Shown piece by piece: positions 7,776 to 16,852 of a stretch of DNA of 64,000 nucleotides. The number at the start of each line of letters is the position of its first letter. The stretch's first letter is position 1. The notes under the pieces were generated by a model that worked only from the letters and a program-made list of their open reading frames with translations, had not been told where the DNA came from and made no database searches. Made by a program: the position numbers and the translations under genes. This DNA is from Sphingomonas sp. (GTDB lineage Bacteria; Pseudomonadota; Alphaproteobacteria; Sphingomonadales; Sphingomonadaceae): contig NZ_JANXNX010000113.1 in assembly GCF_025353885.1 (NCBI RefSeq), positions 18,951-82,950 on the forward strand. The letters run 5' to 3'.

Positions 7776-9857
7776 TTGAAACATAGTCTTTTTACAGCCG
7801 TCTCAATGGTGGCTATCACCGTTTTCGCCACATCGGGACTGTCTGCCAAATCCGCCCCCGTTGCCCTTGCCCCAGCTACCACAGCCCCGCTAGCCGGTCA
7901 GCCGCAGTTTGCGCCCTTTGGCGTCGACCTTGCCGCGATGGACAAATCAGTTCAGCCGGGCGACGACTTCTACAGCTACGTCAACGGAACGTGGAACAGG
8001 ACGACCGAAATCCCTGCCGACCGCTCGAGCTGGGGCGGCTTCAACATCCTGCGCGACCTGTCGGACCAACGCACCCGCGCGGTAATCGAGGACTCGGCGA
8101 AAACGCGGAACGCACCGGGCGGCTCGAGTGAGAAGATCGGCGTTGCCTATTCATCATTCATGGACGAGGCCGGCATCGAGGCCAAGGGCGTCAGCCCGCT
8201 CCGCCCTCAGCTGGATACAATCGCCGCCATCAAGACGCCGACTGACCTTGCACGGACGTTCGGACGCGACAACCGGACGGGCATATCCGCGCCTCTCGGC
8301 TTCGAAGTTCAGCAGGATCTGAAAGACAACACCGTCTATGTCGGATGGCTTGGGCAAAGCGGGCTGGGTCTGCCGGATCGTGACTATTATCTGAAGTCCG
8401 ACGCCAAATCGGTCGAGATTCAAAGCAAGTATCAGGCGCACGTGGCGTCGATGCTACGCCTAGCGGGCGTGCCGGACGCCAATGCAGCAGCCCAGCGTAT
8501 TTATGCCCTGGAACGCAGCCTGGCGGAAATTCACTGGAGCCGAGCCGAGCAGCGACAGGTCGAAAAACTGTATAATCCCGTCGCCGTCGCCGATCTGGCC
8601 AGGACGATGCCCGGCGTCGACTGGACGACATGGCTGACCACCGTTGGCCTCGGTGCGGAGAAACGCGTGATCGTCGCGCAGCCTTCTGCTGTTGCGGCGA
8701 CCGCCAAGATTATCGCCGCGACACCGATTGCGACGTGGAAAGACTATCTGGCGTACCACACAATCGCCAACGCAGCGCCATTATTGACCAAGGCCTTTGT
8801 CGCAGAGGACTTCGCATTCGACGGCACCGTGCTGAACGGGACACCACAATTGAAGGATCGCTGGAAGCGGGGCGTAGATCAGGTCAACAGCGACCTGGGC
8901 GAGGCGGTTGGGGAGCTCTACGTCGCACGCTACTTCCCGCCCGAGGCCAAGGCAAAGGCCGACGAACTGGTGCGCAATATCACAGCGGCTATGGATGCGC
9001 GTCTTCAGCGGCTTGTGTGGATGGCCCCTGAAACGAAGGTCAAGGCCCGCGTGAAGCTGGCGGCTTTCACCCCTAAGATCGGCTACCCCACGAAATGGCG
9101 CGACTATTCGTCCCTCAAGATCGTGGCAGGCGACGCCTATGGTAATGCTCAGCGCGCCAATGAATTCGAATATCAGCGCGAACTAAACAAAATCGGCAAG
9201 CCCGTTGATCGCACCGAATGGGGGATGACGCCGCAGACGGTCAATGCCTACGCCAATCCGCCGATGAACGAGATCGTATTCCCCGCAGCGATCCTGCAGC
9301 CACCGTTCTTCGACCCCAACGCCGACCCCGCTGTCAACTACGGTGCGATCGGTGCGGTCATCGGTCACGAAATCAGTCACCATTTCGACGACCAGGGCCG
9401 TAAATTCGACCCCAAGGGCAATCTGAATGAATGGTGGACCGCTGCCGACATCGCTCGGTTCAAAGCGCTTACTGACAGCGTCGTTAAACAATATGCCGCA
9501 TACGAACCGGTCGCAGGTGCACACGTGAACGGGGAACTGACCCTCGGCGAGAACATGGCCGACCTGGCGGGACTGAACGTCGCTTATGACGCCTATCACC
9601 TGTCGCTGAAGGGCAGGCCGGCTCCCGTCATCGACGGATACACCGGCGACCAGCGGTTTTTCCTTGGCTTTGGACAGGTCTGGCGTACCAAGATGCGTGA
9701 AGCGGCGATACGCAAACAGATCACGACCGATCCGCACACGCCGGGCGCCTACCGTCCGTATGTCGCGCGTAACCTCGATGCCTGGTACGCGGCGTTCAAC
9801 GTGAAGCCCGGCCAGAAATATTATCTGGCTCCAAAGGATCGGATCAAGGTTTGGTGA
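7776..9857 (+). CDS. pepO: M13 family zinc metallopeptidase (neprilysin/PepO-like)
   Basis: Exported endopeptidase of 693 aa that cleaves oligopeptides. It starts with TTG behind GGAG (9 bp) and a signal peptide (MKHSLFTAVSMVAITVFAT...). The N-terminal M13 domain opens with MDKSVQPGDDFYSYVNGTW (about residue 51). The catalytic part has AYANPPMNEIVFPAAILQPP, zinc site GHEISHHFDDQGR (HExxH) and the third ligand in GENMADLAGL. The C-terminus ends in the family-typical KVW. Length matches the family. No obvious operon partner; a GC-rich hairpin lies upstream. Confidence 0.94.
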   Translation: MKHSLFTAVSMVAITVFATSGLSAKSAPVALAPATTAPLAGQPQFAPFGVDLAAMDKSVQPGDDFYSYVNGTWNRTTEIPADRSSWGGFNILRDLSDQRTRAVIEDSAKTRNAPGGSSEKIGVAYSSFMDEAGIEAKGVSPLRPQLDTIAAIKTPTDLARTFGRDNRTGISAPLGFEVQQDLKDNTVYVGWLGQSGLGLPDRDYYLKSDAKSVEIQSKYQAHVASMLRLAGVPDANAAAQRIYALERSLAEIHWSRAEQRQVEKLYNPVAVADLARTMPGVDWTTWLTTVGLGAEKRVIVAQPSAVAATAKIIAATPIATWKDYLAYHTIANAAPLLTKAFVAEDFAFDGTVLNGTPQLKDRWKRGVDQVNSDLGEAVGELYVARYFPPEAKAKADELVRNITAAMDARLQRLVWMAPETKVKARVKLAAFTPKIGYPTKWRDYSSLKIVAGDAYGNAQRANEFEYQRELNKIGKPVDRTEWGMTPQTVNAYANPPMNEIVFPAAILQPPFFDPNADPAVNYGAIGAVIGHEISHHFDDQGRKFDPKGNLNEWWTAADIARFKALTDSVVKQYAAYEPVAGAHVNGELTLGENMADLAGLNVAYDAYHLSLKGRPAPVIDGYTGDQRFFLGFGQVWRTKMREAAIRKQITTDPHTPGAYRPYVARNLDAWYAAFNVKPGQKYYLAPKDRIKVW

Positions 9858-9900
9858 GTGATGCCCGGGGGATGGCGGTGCCAGCCCCTCGCGTTGCGAT

Positions 9901-10179
9901 TTATGCCTGCATCCCGGTGTGATGCCGGATGACTTCGTCGATGATGAAACGCAGGAACTTCTCGGTGAAATCGGGGTCTAGTCGGGCATCCTCGGCGAGT
10001 TTCCGCAGCCGTGCGACCTGTGCGGCTTCGCGACTGGGGTCGGCGGGGGGCAGGCCGGTCGTGGCCTTGTACGCCCCCACTGCCTGGGTAACCTTAAAGC
10101 GTTCAGCGAGCATGAAGACCAGCGCGGCGTCGATATTGTCGATACTTTCACGGAAATATTGTAACTTGTCGTCGGTCAT
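9901..10179 (-). CDS. Chorismate mutase (AroQ class, monofunctional)
   Basis: Helical protein of 92 aa converting chorismate to prephenate for Phe/Tyr synthesis. It shows the AroQ pattern: an N-terminal helix with YFRESIDNIDAALVFMLAER, then VTQAVGAYKA, DPSREAAQVARL and a final helix FLRFIIDEVIRHH. The ATG at 10179 is preferred because GGAGG lies six bases upstream; an in-frame GTG at 10185 would sit on top of that site. Divergently arranged with the prenyl synthase, 63 bp apart. Periplasmic forms are excluded as there is no signal peptide. Confidence 0.9.
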   Translation of the reverse strand: MTDDKLQYFRESIDNIDAALVFMLAERFKVTQAVGAYKATTGLPPADPSREAAQVARLRKLAEDARLDPDFTEKFLRFIIDEVIRHHTGMQA

Positions 10180-10242
10180 CGGCACCCTCCACGCGTAACG
10201 CGCTCTTGCCTTAGCCCAAGCTGGGCGTCACAGGAATTGGCA

Positions 10243-11274
10243 ATGACCGCGACCGTTCACAGCATTTCGAGTGGCCCATCGGGTGACCCGTGTCCCGCAC
10301 CCTCGCTCGACGCGCTGGTGGCGCTTGTCGCGACCGACCTGGGGCAGGTCAACCAGGTTATTCTTGACCGAATGCAGTCGGAAATACCACTGATCCCCGA
10401 ACTTGCGGGTCACCTGATCGCTGGGGGCGGCAAGCGGATGCGGCCGATGCTGACTCTCGCCTGTGCACGGCTTCTGGAATACGGCGGTTCGCGTCATCAC
10501 AAGCTCGCCGCCTGTGTGGAGTTCATTCACACTGCCACGCTGTTGCACGACGACGTTGTCGATGGATCGGGCCTGCGCCGCGGTCGTCGCACCGCTAATA
10601 TCATATGGGGCAATGCCGCCAGCGTTCTTGTCGGCGATTTCCTGTTCAGCCGCTCGTTCGAATTGATGACCGAAGACGGCAGCCTGAAAGTGTTGCGTAT
10701 CCTGTCGAACGCCAGCGCCGTCATTGCAGAAGGCGAAGTCAACCAACTGACCGCGCAGCGCCAGGTCGGGCTGGGCGAAGACCGCTACCTCGCCATCATC
10801 AGCGCCAAGACCGCCGCCCTTTTTGCAGCCGCCTGCCGTATTGCCGCCATCGTGGCTGAACGTGATGACAGTGTCGAACAGGCGCTTGACGCTTATGGCC
10901 GCAACCTGGGGATCGCATTCCAACTGGTTGACGACGCACTTGATTATGCGTCGGATGCCGAGACGATGGGCAAGGGCGTCGGCGACGATTTCCGGGACGG
11001 CAAGATGACGTTGCCCGTTATCCTTGCCTATGCGCGTGGTTCCGATGAGGATCGCAAGTTCTGGAAGGACGCGATCGAAGGACGACGGGTCTCCGATGAC
11101 GACCTCACCATCGCGATCGAGTTGGTCCGCGCCACTGGAGCGATCGACGATACCATCGCCCGCGCGCGCCATTTTGGTCAGCGCGCGATTGACGCGCTGG
11201 GACCGTTCACGCGCGGTACCGCGAAATCGGCGTTGACCGAAGCCGTCGAGTTCGCAATCTCGCGCGCCTATTAG
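10243..11274 (+). CDS. Trans-polyprenyl diphosphate synthase (ubiquinone side chain, IspB-like)
   Basis: Soluble enzyme of 343 aa that extends allylic diphosphates with isopentenyl diphosphate; in alphaproteobacteria this class makes the decaprenyl tail of ubiquinone-10. Motifs: GGGKRMRPMLTL (about 62-73), first Asp-rich motif LLHDDVVDGSGLRRG (about 101-115), KTAALFAAACR, second Asp-rich motif QLVDDALDYASD (about 226-237), then GDDFRDGKMTLPV. The ATG at 10243 has AGGA seven bases upstream. The chain length of the product is inference. It is followed after 6 bp by hrpB, probably on the same transcript. Confidence 0.9.
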   Translation: MTATVHSISSGPSGDPCPAPSLDALVALVATDLGQVNQVILDRMQSEIPLIPELAGHLIAGGGKRMRPMLTLACARLLEYGGSRHHKLAACVEFIHTATLLHDDVVDGSGLRRGRRTANIIWGNAASVLVGDFLFSRSFELMTEDGSLKVLRILSNASAVIAEGEVNQLTAQRQVGLGEDRYLAIISAKTAALFAAACRIAAIVAERDDSVEQALDAYGRNLGIAFQLVDDALDYASDAETMGKGVGDDFRDGKMTLPVILAYARGSDEDRKFWKDAIEGRRVSDDDLTIAIELVRATGAIDDTIARARHFGQRAIDALGPFTRGTAKSALTEAVEFAISRAY

Positions 11275-11280
11275 GGCACG

Positions 11281-13677
11281 GTGACGCTTCCGATCCACGC
11301 GGCACTGCCTGAACTTCTTGCAGTGTTGCGCGAGGGGTCGAACGCGGTCCTCGTTGCCCCGCCCGGTGCGGGCAAGACCACCGCCGTCGCGCCCGGTTTA
11401 CTCGATCAGCCCTGGTGCGCCGGCGAAGTGCTGCTGCTGTCGCCCCGCCGCATCGCCGCGCGAGCCGCCGCCGAACGTATGGCAGAACTGCGTGGCGAGG
11501 GCGTTGGCGAAACCGTTGGCTATGCGACCCGCATGGACTCCCGGCGGTCGGCGAAAACCCGCATCCTCGTCCTGACCGAAGGTATTTTCCGCAACCGTAT
11601 CCAGGCCGATCCCGAACTCACCGGCGTCTCGGTGGTGCTGTTCGACGAGGTTCACGAGCGCAGTCTGGACTGCGATGCAGGCCTGGCATTTGCGTTGGAC
11701 GCCCAGGCCGGGTTGCGCCCCGACCTTCGACTGGTGGCCATGTCCGCGACACTCGACGGTGCGCGTTTCGCCACGTTGATGAGGGCGCCGGTGATCGAAA
11801 GCGAGGGGCGCGCTTGGCCGCTCGAGATTAGATATGCGGGTCGCACCTCCGACCGGATCGAGGATGCAATGGCCGCTGCGATTCGCAGTGTGATCGCGAC
11901 CGAACAGGGTTCGGTGCTTGCCTTTCTGCCCGGCGTGGCCGAGCTCGAACGGACCGCTGGACGGCTCGACCGACTGCCCTCCGATGTCGTGGTCCACACG
12001 CTTTACGGCGCGCTGGACCCCGCGGCCCAGCGTGCCGCCATTGCCCCGTCGATCGCGCGCAAGATCGTGCTGGCAACGAGCATCGCCGAATCCAGCCTGA
12101 CCATCGACGGCGTCCGGATTGTGGTGGATTCAGGGCTCGCCCGCCGTCCCCGCTACGACCGCTCGGCTGGCCTGACACGGTTGGTGACGGAACGCGCATC
12201 GCAAGCCGCAGTAATCCAACGGGCAGGGCGGGCCGCGCGGCAGGGCCCGGGGCTGGCCGTACGCCTGTGGGAGGAGGCGGCAACCGGTGGTTTGCCGCGG
12301 TTCGATCCTCCCGAGATTCTCGAAGCCGATCTGTCCGCGTTGATGCTCGATTGCGCGCTTTGGGGCGTAACCGATCCTTGCACGCTGCGCTGGATCGACC
12401 CACCACCCGGGGCGGCAATGGCCGAGGCGCGAACGCGGCTGCTTGCCCTCGCCGCCATTGATCACGACGGCCGCCCGACCGCGCATGGCAAGGCCATCGC
12501 CGCCATGCCGTTGCCGCCACGATTGGCTCATATGCTGATCGCGTCGGAGGACCGGGCGCTGGCGGCAGAGGTGGCGATGTTGCTGACCGAGCGGGGGCTG
12601 GGCGGACCCGATGCCGATCTCGATGCGCGGCTGTCCCACTGGCGCGGCGACCGGGGCAGGCGTGCCGATTCGGCGCGGGCAATTGCGCGCCGTTGGACGG
12701 AAGGATCGCGGCGGTCGTCGGGCGGGGCGGGGCCGTGCATTGCGCTTGCGTTTCCGGACCGCGTGGCACGGCGCCGGTCCGGCGACGGGGTCGATTGGAT
12801 CAGCATCGGCGGTCGCGGTTTCCGGCTCGATCCAATGTCCTCCCTGGCGCGCGCCGAGTGGCTGGCGGTCGCCGAAACGCAAGGATCGGCGGCGGGTGCG
12901 CGGATTTTGTCGGCGGCAGCGCTGACGCATGCAGAGGTCGAAATGCTGTTTGCCGATACGATCGCGGCCAACGACCTGATCCGTTTCGATCCCGCGACCG
13001 GGGGAGTAACGGCCCGCCGGGAGCGCAAGCTGGGGTCGATCATACTGGCCTCCGTCCCGTTCGACGCCGCGCTCGACGTCATCGCGCACGCGCTGGTTGA
13101 GGGCGTGCGCGTGCATGGCCTGAAGGTGCTGGAGCCGTCGGACACCATCCGGGCGTTTCAGGCCCGCGCCCGATTTGCACGTGTCGATGGCCTTGATGAA
13201 GCCTCTCTGATCGCCCGCATTCCCGATTGGCTGCCTGCGCTCGTTTCGGGCCTTCGACGGCTTTCCGAAATCAATAACGGTGCGCTCGTACAAGCCTGGC
13301 TAGGCTTGCTCGACTGGTCGGCGCAACAGGCGCTCGACCGCCGTGCACCGCGGGAATTCGTCTCGCTGGCCGGAACGCGCCACGCCATCGACTATACGGC
13401 GTCGGCGGGTCCGACCGTCGAAGTGCGATTGCAGGCGCTATTCGGGATGACGACGCACCCTGTGATCGGCGACAACGTGCCGCTGGTGCTCAGCCTGACG
13501 TCTCCCGGATCGAAACCGATCCAGACGACGTGCGACCTGCCGGGGTTCTGGAAGGGCAGTTGGGCCGATGTCGCAAAGGAAATGCGCGGGCGCTACCCCC
13601 GCCACAACTGGCCTGACGATCCCACCACCGCCACGGCGTCGCTGAAGACGAAGAACGCGCTTGCGAGGGAACGGTAA
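11281..13677 (+). CDS. hrpB: ATP-dependent helicase HrpB
   Basis: DEAH/RHA-type helicase of 798 aa. Walker A is APPGAGKTTAV (about 27-37), the box is FDEVHERSLD (DEVH), motif III is AMSATLDG, and the C-terminal RecA core has ATSIAESSLTIDGV and QRAGRAARQGPG. Winged-helix, ratchet and the HrpB-specific C-terminal domain follow (FPDRVARRR ... LPVILSLTSPG-like region ending in KEMRGRYPRHNWPDDP). Start is GTG with only a weak upstream AGGG. Full family length. The cellular role of HrpB is still poorly defined. Confidence 0.93.
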   Translation: MTLPIHAALPELLAVLREGSNAVLVAPPGAGKTTAVAPGLLDQPWCAGEVLLLSPRRIAARAAAERMAELRGEGVGETVGYATRMDSRRSAKTRILVLTEGIFRNRIQADPELTGVSVVLFDEVHERSLDCDAGLAFALDAQAGLRPDLRLVAMSATLDGARFATLMRAPVIESEGRAWPLEIRYAGRTSDRIEDAMAAAIRSVIATEQGSVLAFLPGVAELERTAGRLDRLPSDVVVHTLYGALDPAAQRAAIAPSIARKIVLATSIAESSLTIDGVRIVVDSGLARRPRYDRSAGLTRLVTERASQAAVIQRAGRAARQGPGLAVRLWEEAATGGLPRFDPPEILEADLSALMLDCALWGVTDPCTLRWIDPPPGAAMAEARTRLLALAAIDHDGRPTAHGKAIAAMPLPPRLAHMLIASEDRALAAEVAMLLTERGLGGPDADLDARLSHWRGDRGRRADSARAIARRWTEGSRRSSGGAGPCIALAFPDRVARRRSGDGVDWISIGGRGFRLDPMSSLARAEWLAVAETQGSAAGARILSAAALTHAEVEMLFADTIAANDLIRFDPATGGVTARRERKLGSIILASVPFDAALDVIAHALVEGVRVHGLKVLEPSDTIRAFQARARFARVDGLDEASLIARIPDWLPALVSGLRRLSEINNGALVQAWLGLLDWSAQQALDRRAPREFVSLAGTRHAIDYTASAGPTVEVRLQALFGMTTHPVIGDNVPLVLSLTSPGSKPIQTTCDLPGFWKGSWADVAKEMRGRYPRHNWPDDPTTATASLKTKNALARER

Positions 13678-13697
13678 TTCGGGGCATTGAAACGGGC

Positions 13698-13979
13698 ATG
13701 AGCCATGCCCGCATCTTTCAAAAGCCCAAAAACGCCATGCAGTCCGGTCGCGCCGGCACGGACCGCTGGATCTTGGAGTTTGAGCCTGCCGAGGCCAAGC
13801 GGTCCGATCCGCTGACCGGATGGGCGGGATCGGGCGACACGCGTGGCCAGGTTGTGTTGAACTTTCCGACCGTCGAGGCGGCGACTTCCTATGCCGACCG
13901 TCACGGGATTACCGCGCACGTGATCCCAGCACCCGAGCGATTGTTGAAGCTTCAGACCTATGCGGATAATTTCAGATAG
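13698..13979 (+). CDS. NADH dehydrogenase (complex I) accessory subunit, NDUFS4/21-kDa type
   Basis: Small protein of 93 aa with the ETC complex I conserved region: RIFQKPKNAMQSG, WILEFEP, DPLTGWAGSGDT, VVLNFPTVEAATSYA and a basic C-terminal part. This subunit binds the NADH-oxidising arm of complex I in alphaproteobacteria and mitochondria. As is usual, it lies apart from any nuo operon and next to housekeeping genes. Start chosen at 13698; ATG at 13713-type internal alternatives would cut conserved residues. Confidence 0.9.
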   Translation: MSHARIFQKPKNAMQSGRAGTDRWILEFEPAEAKRSDPLTGWAGSGDTRGQVVLNFPTVEAATSYADRHGITAHVIPAPERLLKLQTYADNFR

Positions 13980-14014
13980 GGTTAGGCGGGGTGGACCAGC
14001 TTCTGACCGGCATA

Positions 14015-14527
14015 TTACAAGATCGCCGCGCCCATCAGCAGCAACAGCTTCACGTCAATCACCACACCCTCGCCGCGTTTGGCTTTGATAAACGCAGGCA
14101 CATCGGCAATCGCAATTCTGTGGACGGTGATGTCCTCGCCCTGCACCCCGCCACCATCGCCGATCCGGGTTAATCCATGCGCCCTGACCAGCGTAAACGT
14201 CTCCGACACCATGCCCGGCGAAGAGGCGAAATTGCCGACAATCTCGATTTCACCGGCGCGCCAGCCGGTTTCCTCTTCCAGCTCGCGCGCGGCGGAAACA
14301 GCGACATCCTCCCCCTCGGTTTCGTCACCGACCAGGCCGGCCGGCAACTCCAGGCATCGCGCCTGCAGGGGCATCCGATATTGTTCGACCAACAGGACGA
14401 AGCCATCCTGCACCGCGACGATCACCGCTGCGCCGATGTTGCGTGCCCGGCTGACATACTCCCACTTCCCGCGCCGTTTTGCGGCGATGTAGCGCCCGAC
14501 CCACATGATCTCCTCGGGTGCCGTCAC
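14015..14527 (-). CDS. NUDIX hydrolase (ADP-sugar pyrophosphatase-like)
   Basis: Enzyme of 170 aa hydrolysing a nucleoside diphosphate linked to another moiety. The Nudix box is intact: Gly in LVGDETEG followed by EDVAVSAARELEEETGW (REx2EExG core). N-terminal strands (WEYVSR, AAVIVAV, VLLVEQYRMPL) and FASSPGMVSE resemble ADP-ribose pyrophosphatases. The GTG start overlaps the upstream TPM gene's TGA (GTGA); an ATG eight codons in is an alternative. It is the last gene of the lemA-TPM-TPM-NUDIX unit. Confidence 0.87.
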   Translation of the reverse strand: MTAPEEIMWVGRYIAAKRRGKWEYVSRARNIGAAVIVAVQDGFVLLVEQYRMPLQARCLELPAGLVGDETEGEDVAVSAARELEEETGWRAGEIEIVGNFASSPGMVSETFTLVRAHGLTRIGDGGGVQGEDITVHRIAIADVPAFIKAKRGEGVVIDVKLLLLMGAAIL

Positions 14528-15198
14528 AATTCGATGAGCCGGTCGGGAAGTTCATCCACGTCTCCGGCTGCTCTCGGCAGATGGCCCGACAGGATCGCGC
14601 CAACCTTGCCAATGGCCGCGATCATGCCGTCGGCGATCCGGCCTTCGCGCACCTCGCCGACCAGTGCCGCCATCGCGTCGCCCCAGTCAGTGGCGGGAAC
14701 GACGTCGTGGATGGCGCTGTCGGCGACAATCTCTGCCATGCATTCGCCCAATGAAAGGTAGATCAGAATGCCCGTCCGTCCGGCAGTCCTTGCTTCGGTC
14801 CCCACCTTGAACAATTCGATCGCCCGCCGCCGCACCCGCCGCCGCCGCGTAGCCTTTGGGGTCAGGGCCAGGCGCAGCGGCATATAGGCCAGCCCGTACC
14901 GTACGATCAGGAACAGTGCCGCCAGCACGACCCACAGCGTTGTCAGGATACGCGCCAGCGAAGGGTCCTGAACCCATCCGCCGCTGGCCAGGTCGACCAG
15001 GCGCAAATATCTGCCAGGTAAGGCGGCAAAGGCTGCCAGCGCAAGGAAGATCGCAAGGATCGCATAGTGCAGCCCGGCATCGTGGTAACGGTCCGATCGG
15101 TCCGCTACGATCGTGACAATCTCACCCGACGTACCGGCTTCGGCGGCATCGACGGCGTCGCTGATGGCCCGGCGCTCGGCCTCGGTGGGGCGACGCAT
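14524..15198 (-). CDS. TPM domain membrane protein
   Basis: 224-aa protein starting MRRPTEAERRAISDAVDAAE; an N-terminal segment matches the start of a TPM fold, two hydrophobic helices follow (HYAILAIFLALAAFAALPG and ILTTLWVVLAALFLIVRYG), and the C-terminal half has the rest of a TPM domain (AIELFKVGTEARTAGRTGIL, then ECMAEIVAD). The ATG at 15198 overlaps the upstream stop by one base and has GGAGG six bases ahead, so the long frame to 15342, which shadows the glycine-rich tail of the upstream gene, is rejected. It probably works with the neighbouring TPM and LemA proteins at the inner membrane; function unknown. Confidence 0.82.
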   Translation of the reverse strand: MRRPTEAERRAISDAVDAAEAGTSGEIVTIVADRSDRYHDAGLHYAILAIFLALAAFAALPGRYLRLVDLASGGWVQDPSLARILTTLWVVLAALFLIVRYGLAYMPLRLALTPKATRRRRVRRRAIELFKVGTEARTAGRTGILIYLSLGECMAEIVADSAIHDVVPATDWGDAMAALVGEVREGRIADGMIAAIGKVGAILSGHLPRAAGDVDELPDRLIEL

Positions 15199-16043
15199 CA
15201 CCATCCTCCCGACGCTCCGCCACCGCCGCTGGAACCGCCCCCGCCGGAGAAACCCCCGCCCGAGAAACCGCCGCCTGAACCGCCACCGCCGCCCCAGCTC
15301 GAACCGCCACCCCCGCGCGTCGCCGCGTCCAGCGCGCTCCACAGGATCACCGAGCCAAGCCCGCTTCCCCCACCATAGCTTCTCCCACCGCGTCTGCGCA
15401 GCAGCGGCAGGACCACGAAAAAGAAAATCGCCATGATTGGCAGGACGAAGCCGATACCGGGAAAATCGCTCTCCGCGTTACCGGCCTGCGCTGCGGCCAG
15501 CGCCGCTGCGTCCACGCGCGCCTTCGCCTGTTCGGGCGGCAGCTTGATTTGTTCTGCAATGGCATCGACGCCCGCATCGATCCCGCCCGGATAATCATTC
15601 GCTTTGAAACGCGGAACAATCTGCGTGTTGATGATGATCCCCGAATAGGCGTCGGTCAGCACCGGTTCCAGCCCATAGCCAACCTCGATCCGCACTTTGC
15701 GCTCGGTCGGGGCGACCAGCAGGATGACCCCGTCGTTGACGTCCTTCTTGCCGATCTCCCAGTTGCGCAGCAGCCGATAGCCATAATCCTCAATGGGATA
15801 GCCCTGCAGGTCGGGAACGATCGCGACCACCAGTTGATGCCCCGACGACGTCTCTAGCGCCTGTAATTTGCCATCGAGTGCGGCTGTCTGCTCGCCCGAC
15901 AAAATTTTGGCATTGTCGACTACGCGACCAGTCAACGGCGGGAACGTCTGGGCCATTACCGGCATCGCCAGCAGCGCGACGAACAGCAAAATCAACGCTG
16001 TCAGCCAGATGATCCAGCGCTGACCTGATGATTGCACGTGCAT
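15198..16043 (-). CDS. YgcG-type TPM domain protein with glycine-rich tail
   Basis: 281 aa. Signal/anchor helix (WIIWLTALILLFVALLAMPV), then a periplasmic TPM domain (about 35-170) with LTGRVVDNAKIL, GHQLVVAIVPDLQGYPIEDY, DVNDGVILLVAPTERKVRIE and PRFKANDYPGGI; a second TM (IMAIFFFVVLPLL) and a low-complexity Gly/Ser tail ending GGASGGW. This matches the YgcG family. It sits 42 bp behind lemA and overlaps the second TPM gene by one base. LemA-TPM pairs are widespread and linked to envelope protein homeostasis, but the reaction is unknown. Confidence 0.88.
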   Translation of the reverse strand: MHVQSSGQRWIIWLTALILLFVALLAMPVMAQTFPPLTGRVVDNAKILSGEQTAALDGKLQALETSSGHQLVVAIVPDLQGYPIEDYGYRLLRNWEIGKKDVNDGVILLVAPTERKVRIEVGYGLEPVLTDAYSGIIINTQIVPRFKANDYPGGIDAGVDAIAEQIKLPPEQAKARVDAAALAAAQAGNAESDFPGIGFVLPIMAIFFFVVLPLLRRRGGRSYGGGSGLGSVILWSALDAATRGGGGSSWGGGGGSGGGFSGGGFSGGGGSSGGGGASGGW

Positions 16044-16085
16044 GTTACCTCGACGATGAAGGGCAGGAATGTGCGTCGCGCGATC

Positions 16086-16679
16086 CTAGTTGAAGTCGAC
16101 CTTCGGTGCATTTTGGGCACCCGGCGAGGTCGCAGTGTATGTCGCCATCGGTTTGGCACCGTAGAATATTTTGGCACCGATCGCCGCCGGGAACGTCCTG
16201 ATCTGCGTGTTATACGACTGCACGGCGCCGTTATAGTCGCGGATCGCGATGTTGATGCGGTTCTCCGTCCCCTCGATCTGTTGCATGAAGGTCGAAAAAT
16301 TAGCCTGGCTCTTAAGGTCGGGATAGGCCTCGACATTGGCGAGCAGGCGACTGAGCGAACCACTCAACTGGCCCTGCGCAGCCTGGAACTGGGCCATTTT
16401 GGCGGGATCGGTCAAATCGGTCGCACTGACCTGGATCGAGGTTGCCTTGGCCCGCGCCTCGATGACGTCGGTCAAAATCTTGCCTTCCGATGCTGCCGAA
16501 CCCTTTACCGTCGCTTGCAGATTGGGAATCAGGTCTGCACGGCGCTGGTACGATGCCTGGACGTCGGCCCATTTGGCTTTGGCGTTTTCCTCTGCTGTCG
16601 GGATCGAGTTGATCCCGCAGCCGGCAAGCGCGATCGCCGCGATCGGAGCCGTCAGGGCAAGGCGTGAGGGGAAACGCAT
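16086..16679 (-). CDS. lemA: LemA family lipoprotein
   Basis: 197 aa. Signal peptide with lipobox ALAGC (Cys about residue 21), then GINSIPTAEENAKAKWADVQ, the LemA core helix QRRADLIPNLQATVKG, and helical segments with RVNIAIRDYNGAVQSYN-like sequence (residues about 135-160), ending in FYGAKPMATYTATSPGA. First gene of the lemA-TPM-TPM-NUDIX operon. LemA proteins form long helical bundles at the membrane; biochemical role unclear. Confidence 0.91.
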   Translation of the reverse strand: MRFPSRLALTAPIAAIALAGCGINSIPTAEENAKAKWADVQASYQRRADLIPNLQATVKGSAASEGKILTDVIEARAKATSIQVSATDLTDPAKMAQFQAAQGQLSGSLSRLLANVEAYPDLKSQANFSTFMQQIEGTENRINIAIRDYNGAVQSYNTQIRTFPAAIGAKIFYGAKPMATYTATSPGAQNAPKVDFN

Positions 16680-16852
16680 GGTCGGGCTCTCCAGTCGATG
16701 TGTAGTGCGCGGTTAATACACCAGCGATGTAGGACGATGCAATCGGCCACGCAATGCGCCCGGCGGTCCGGCCAGTAATCAGGCCACTAATCATGCTTGC
16801 AATTGAACTCGCTTCGCAGGCATTTATGCGCAGTCGGTAACGGGGAAAATTG

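Noticed and set aside
15199..15342. N-terminal extension of the second TPM protein (Arg/Gly-rich)
   Set aside because: It is the glycine-rich tail of the upstream gene read in another frame; ATG at 15198 has GGAGG and an overlap.
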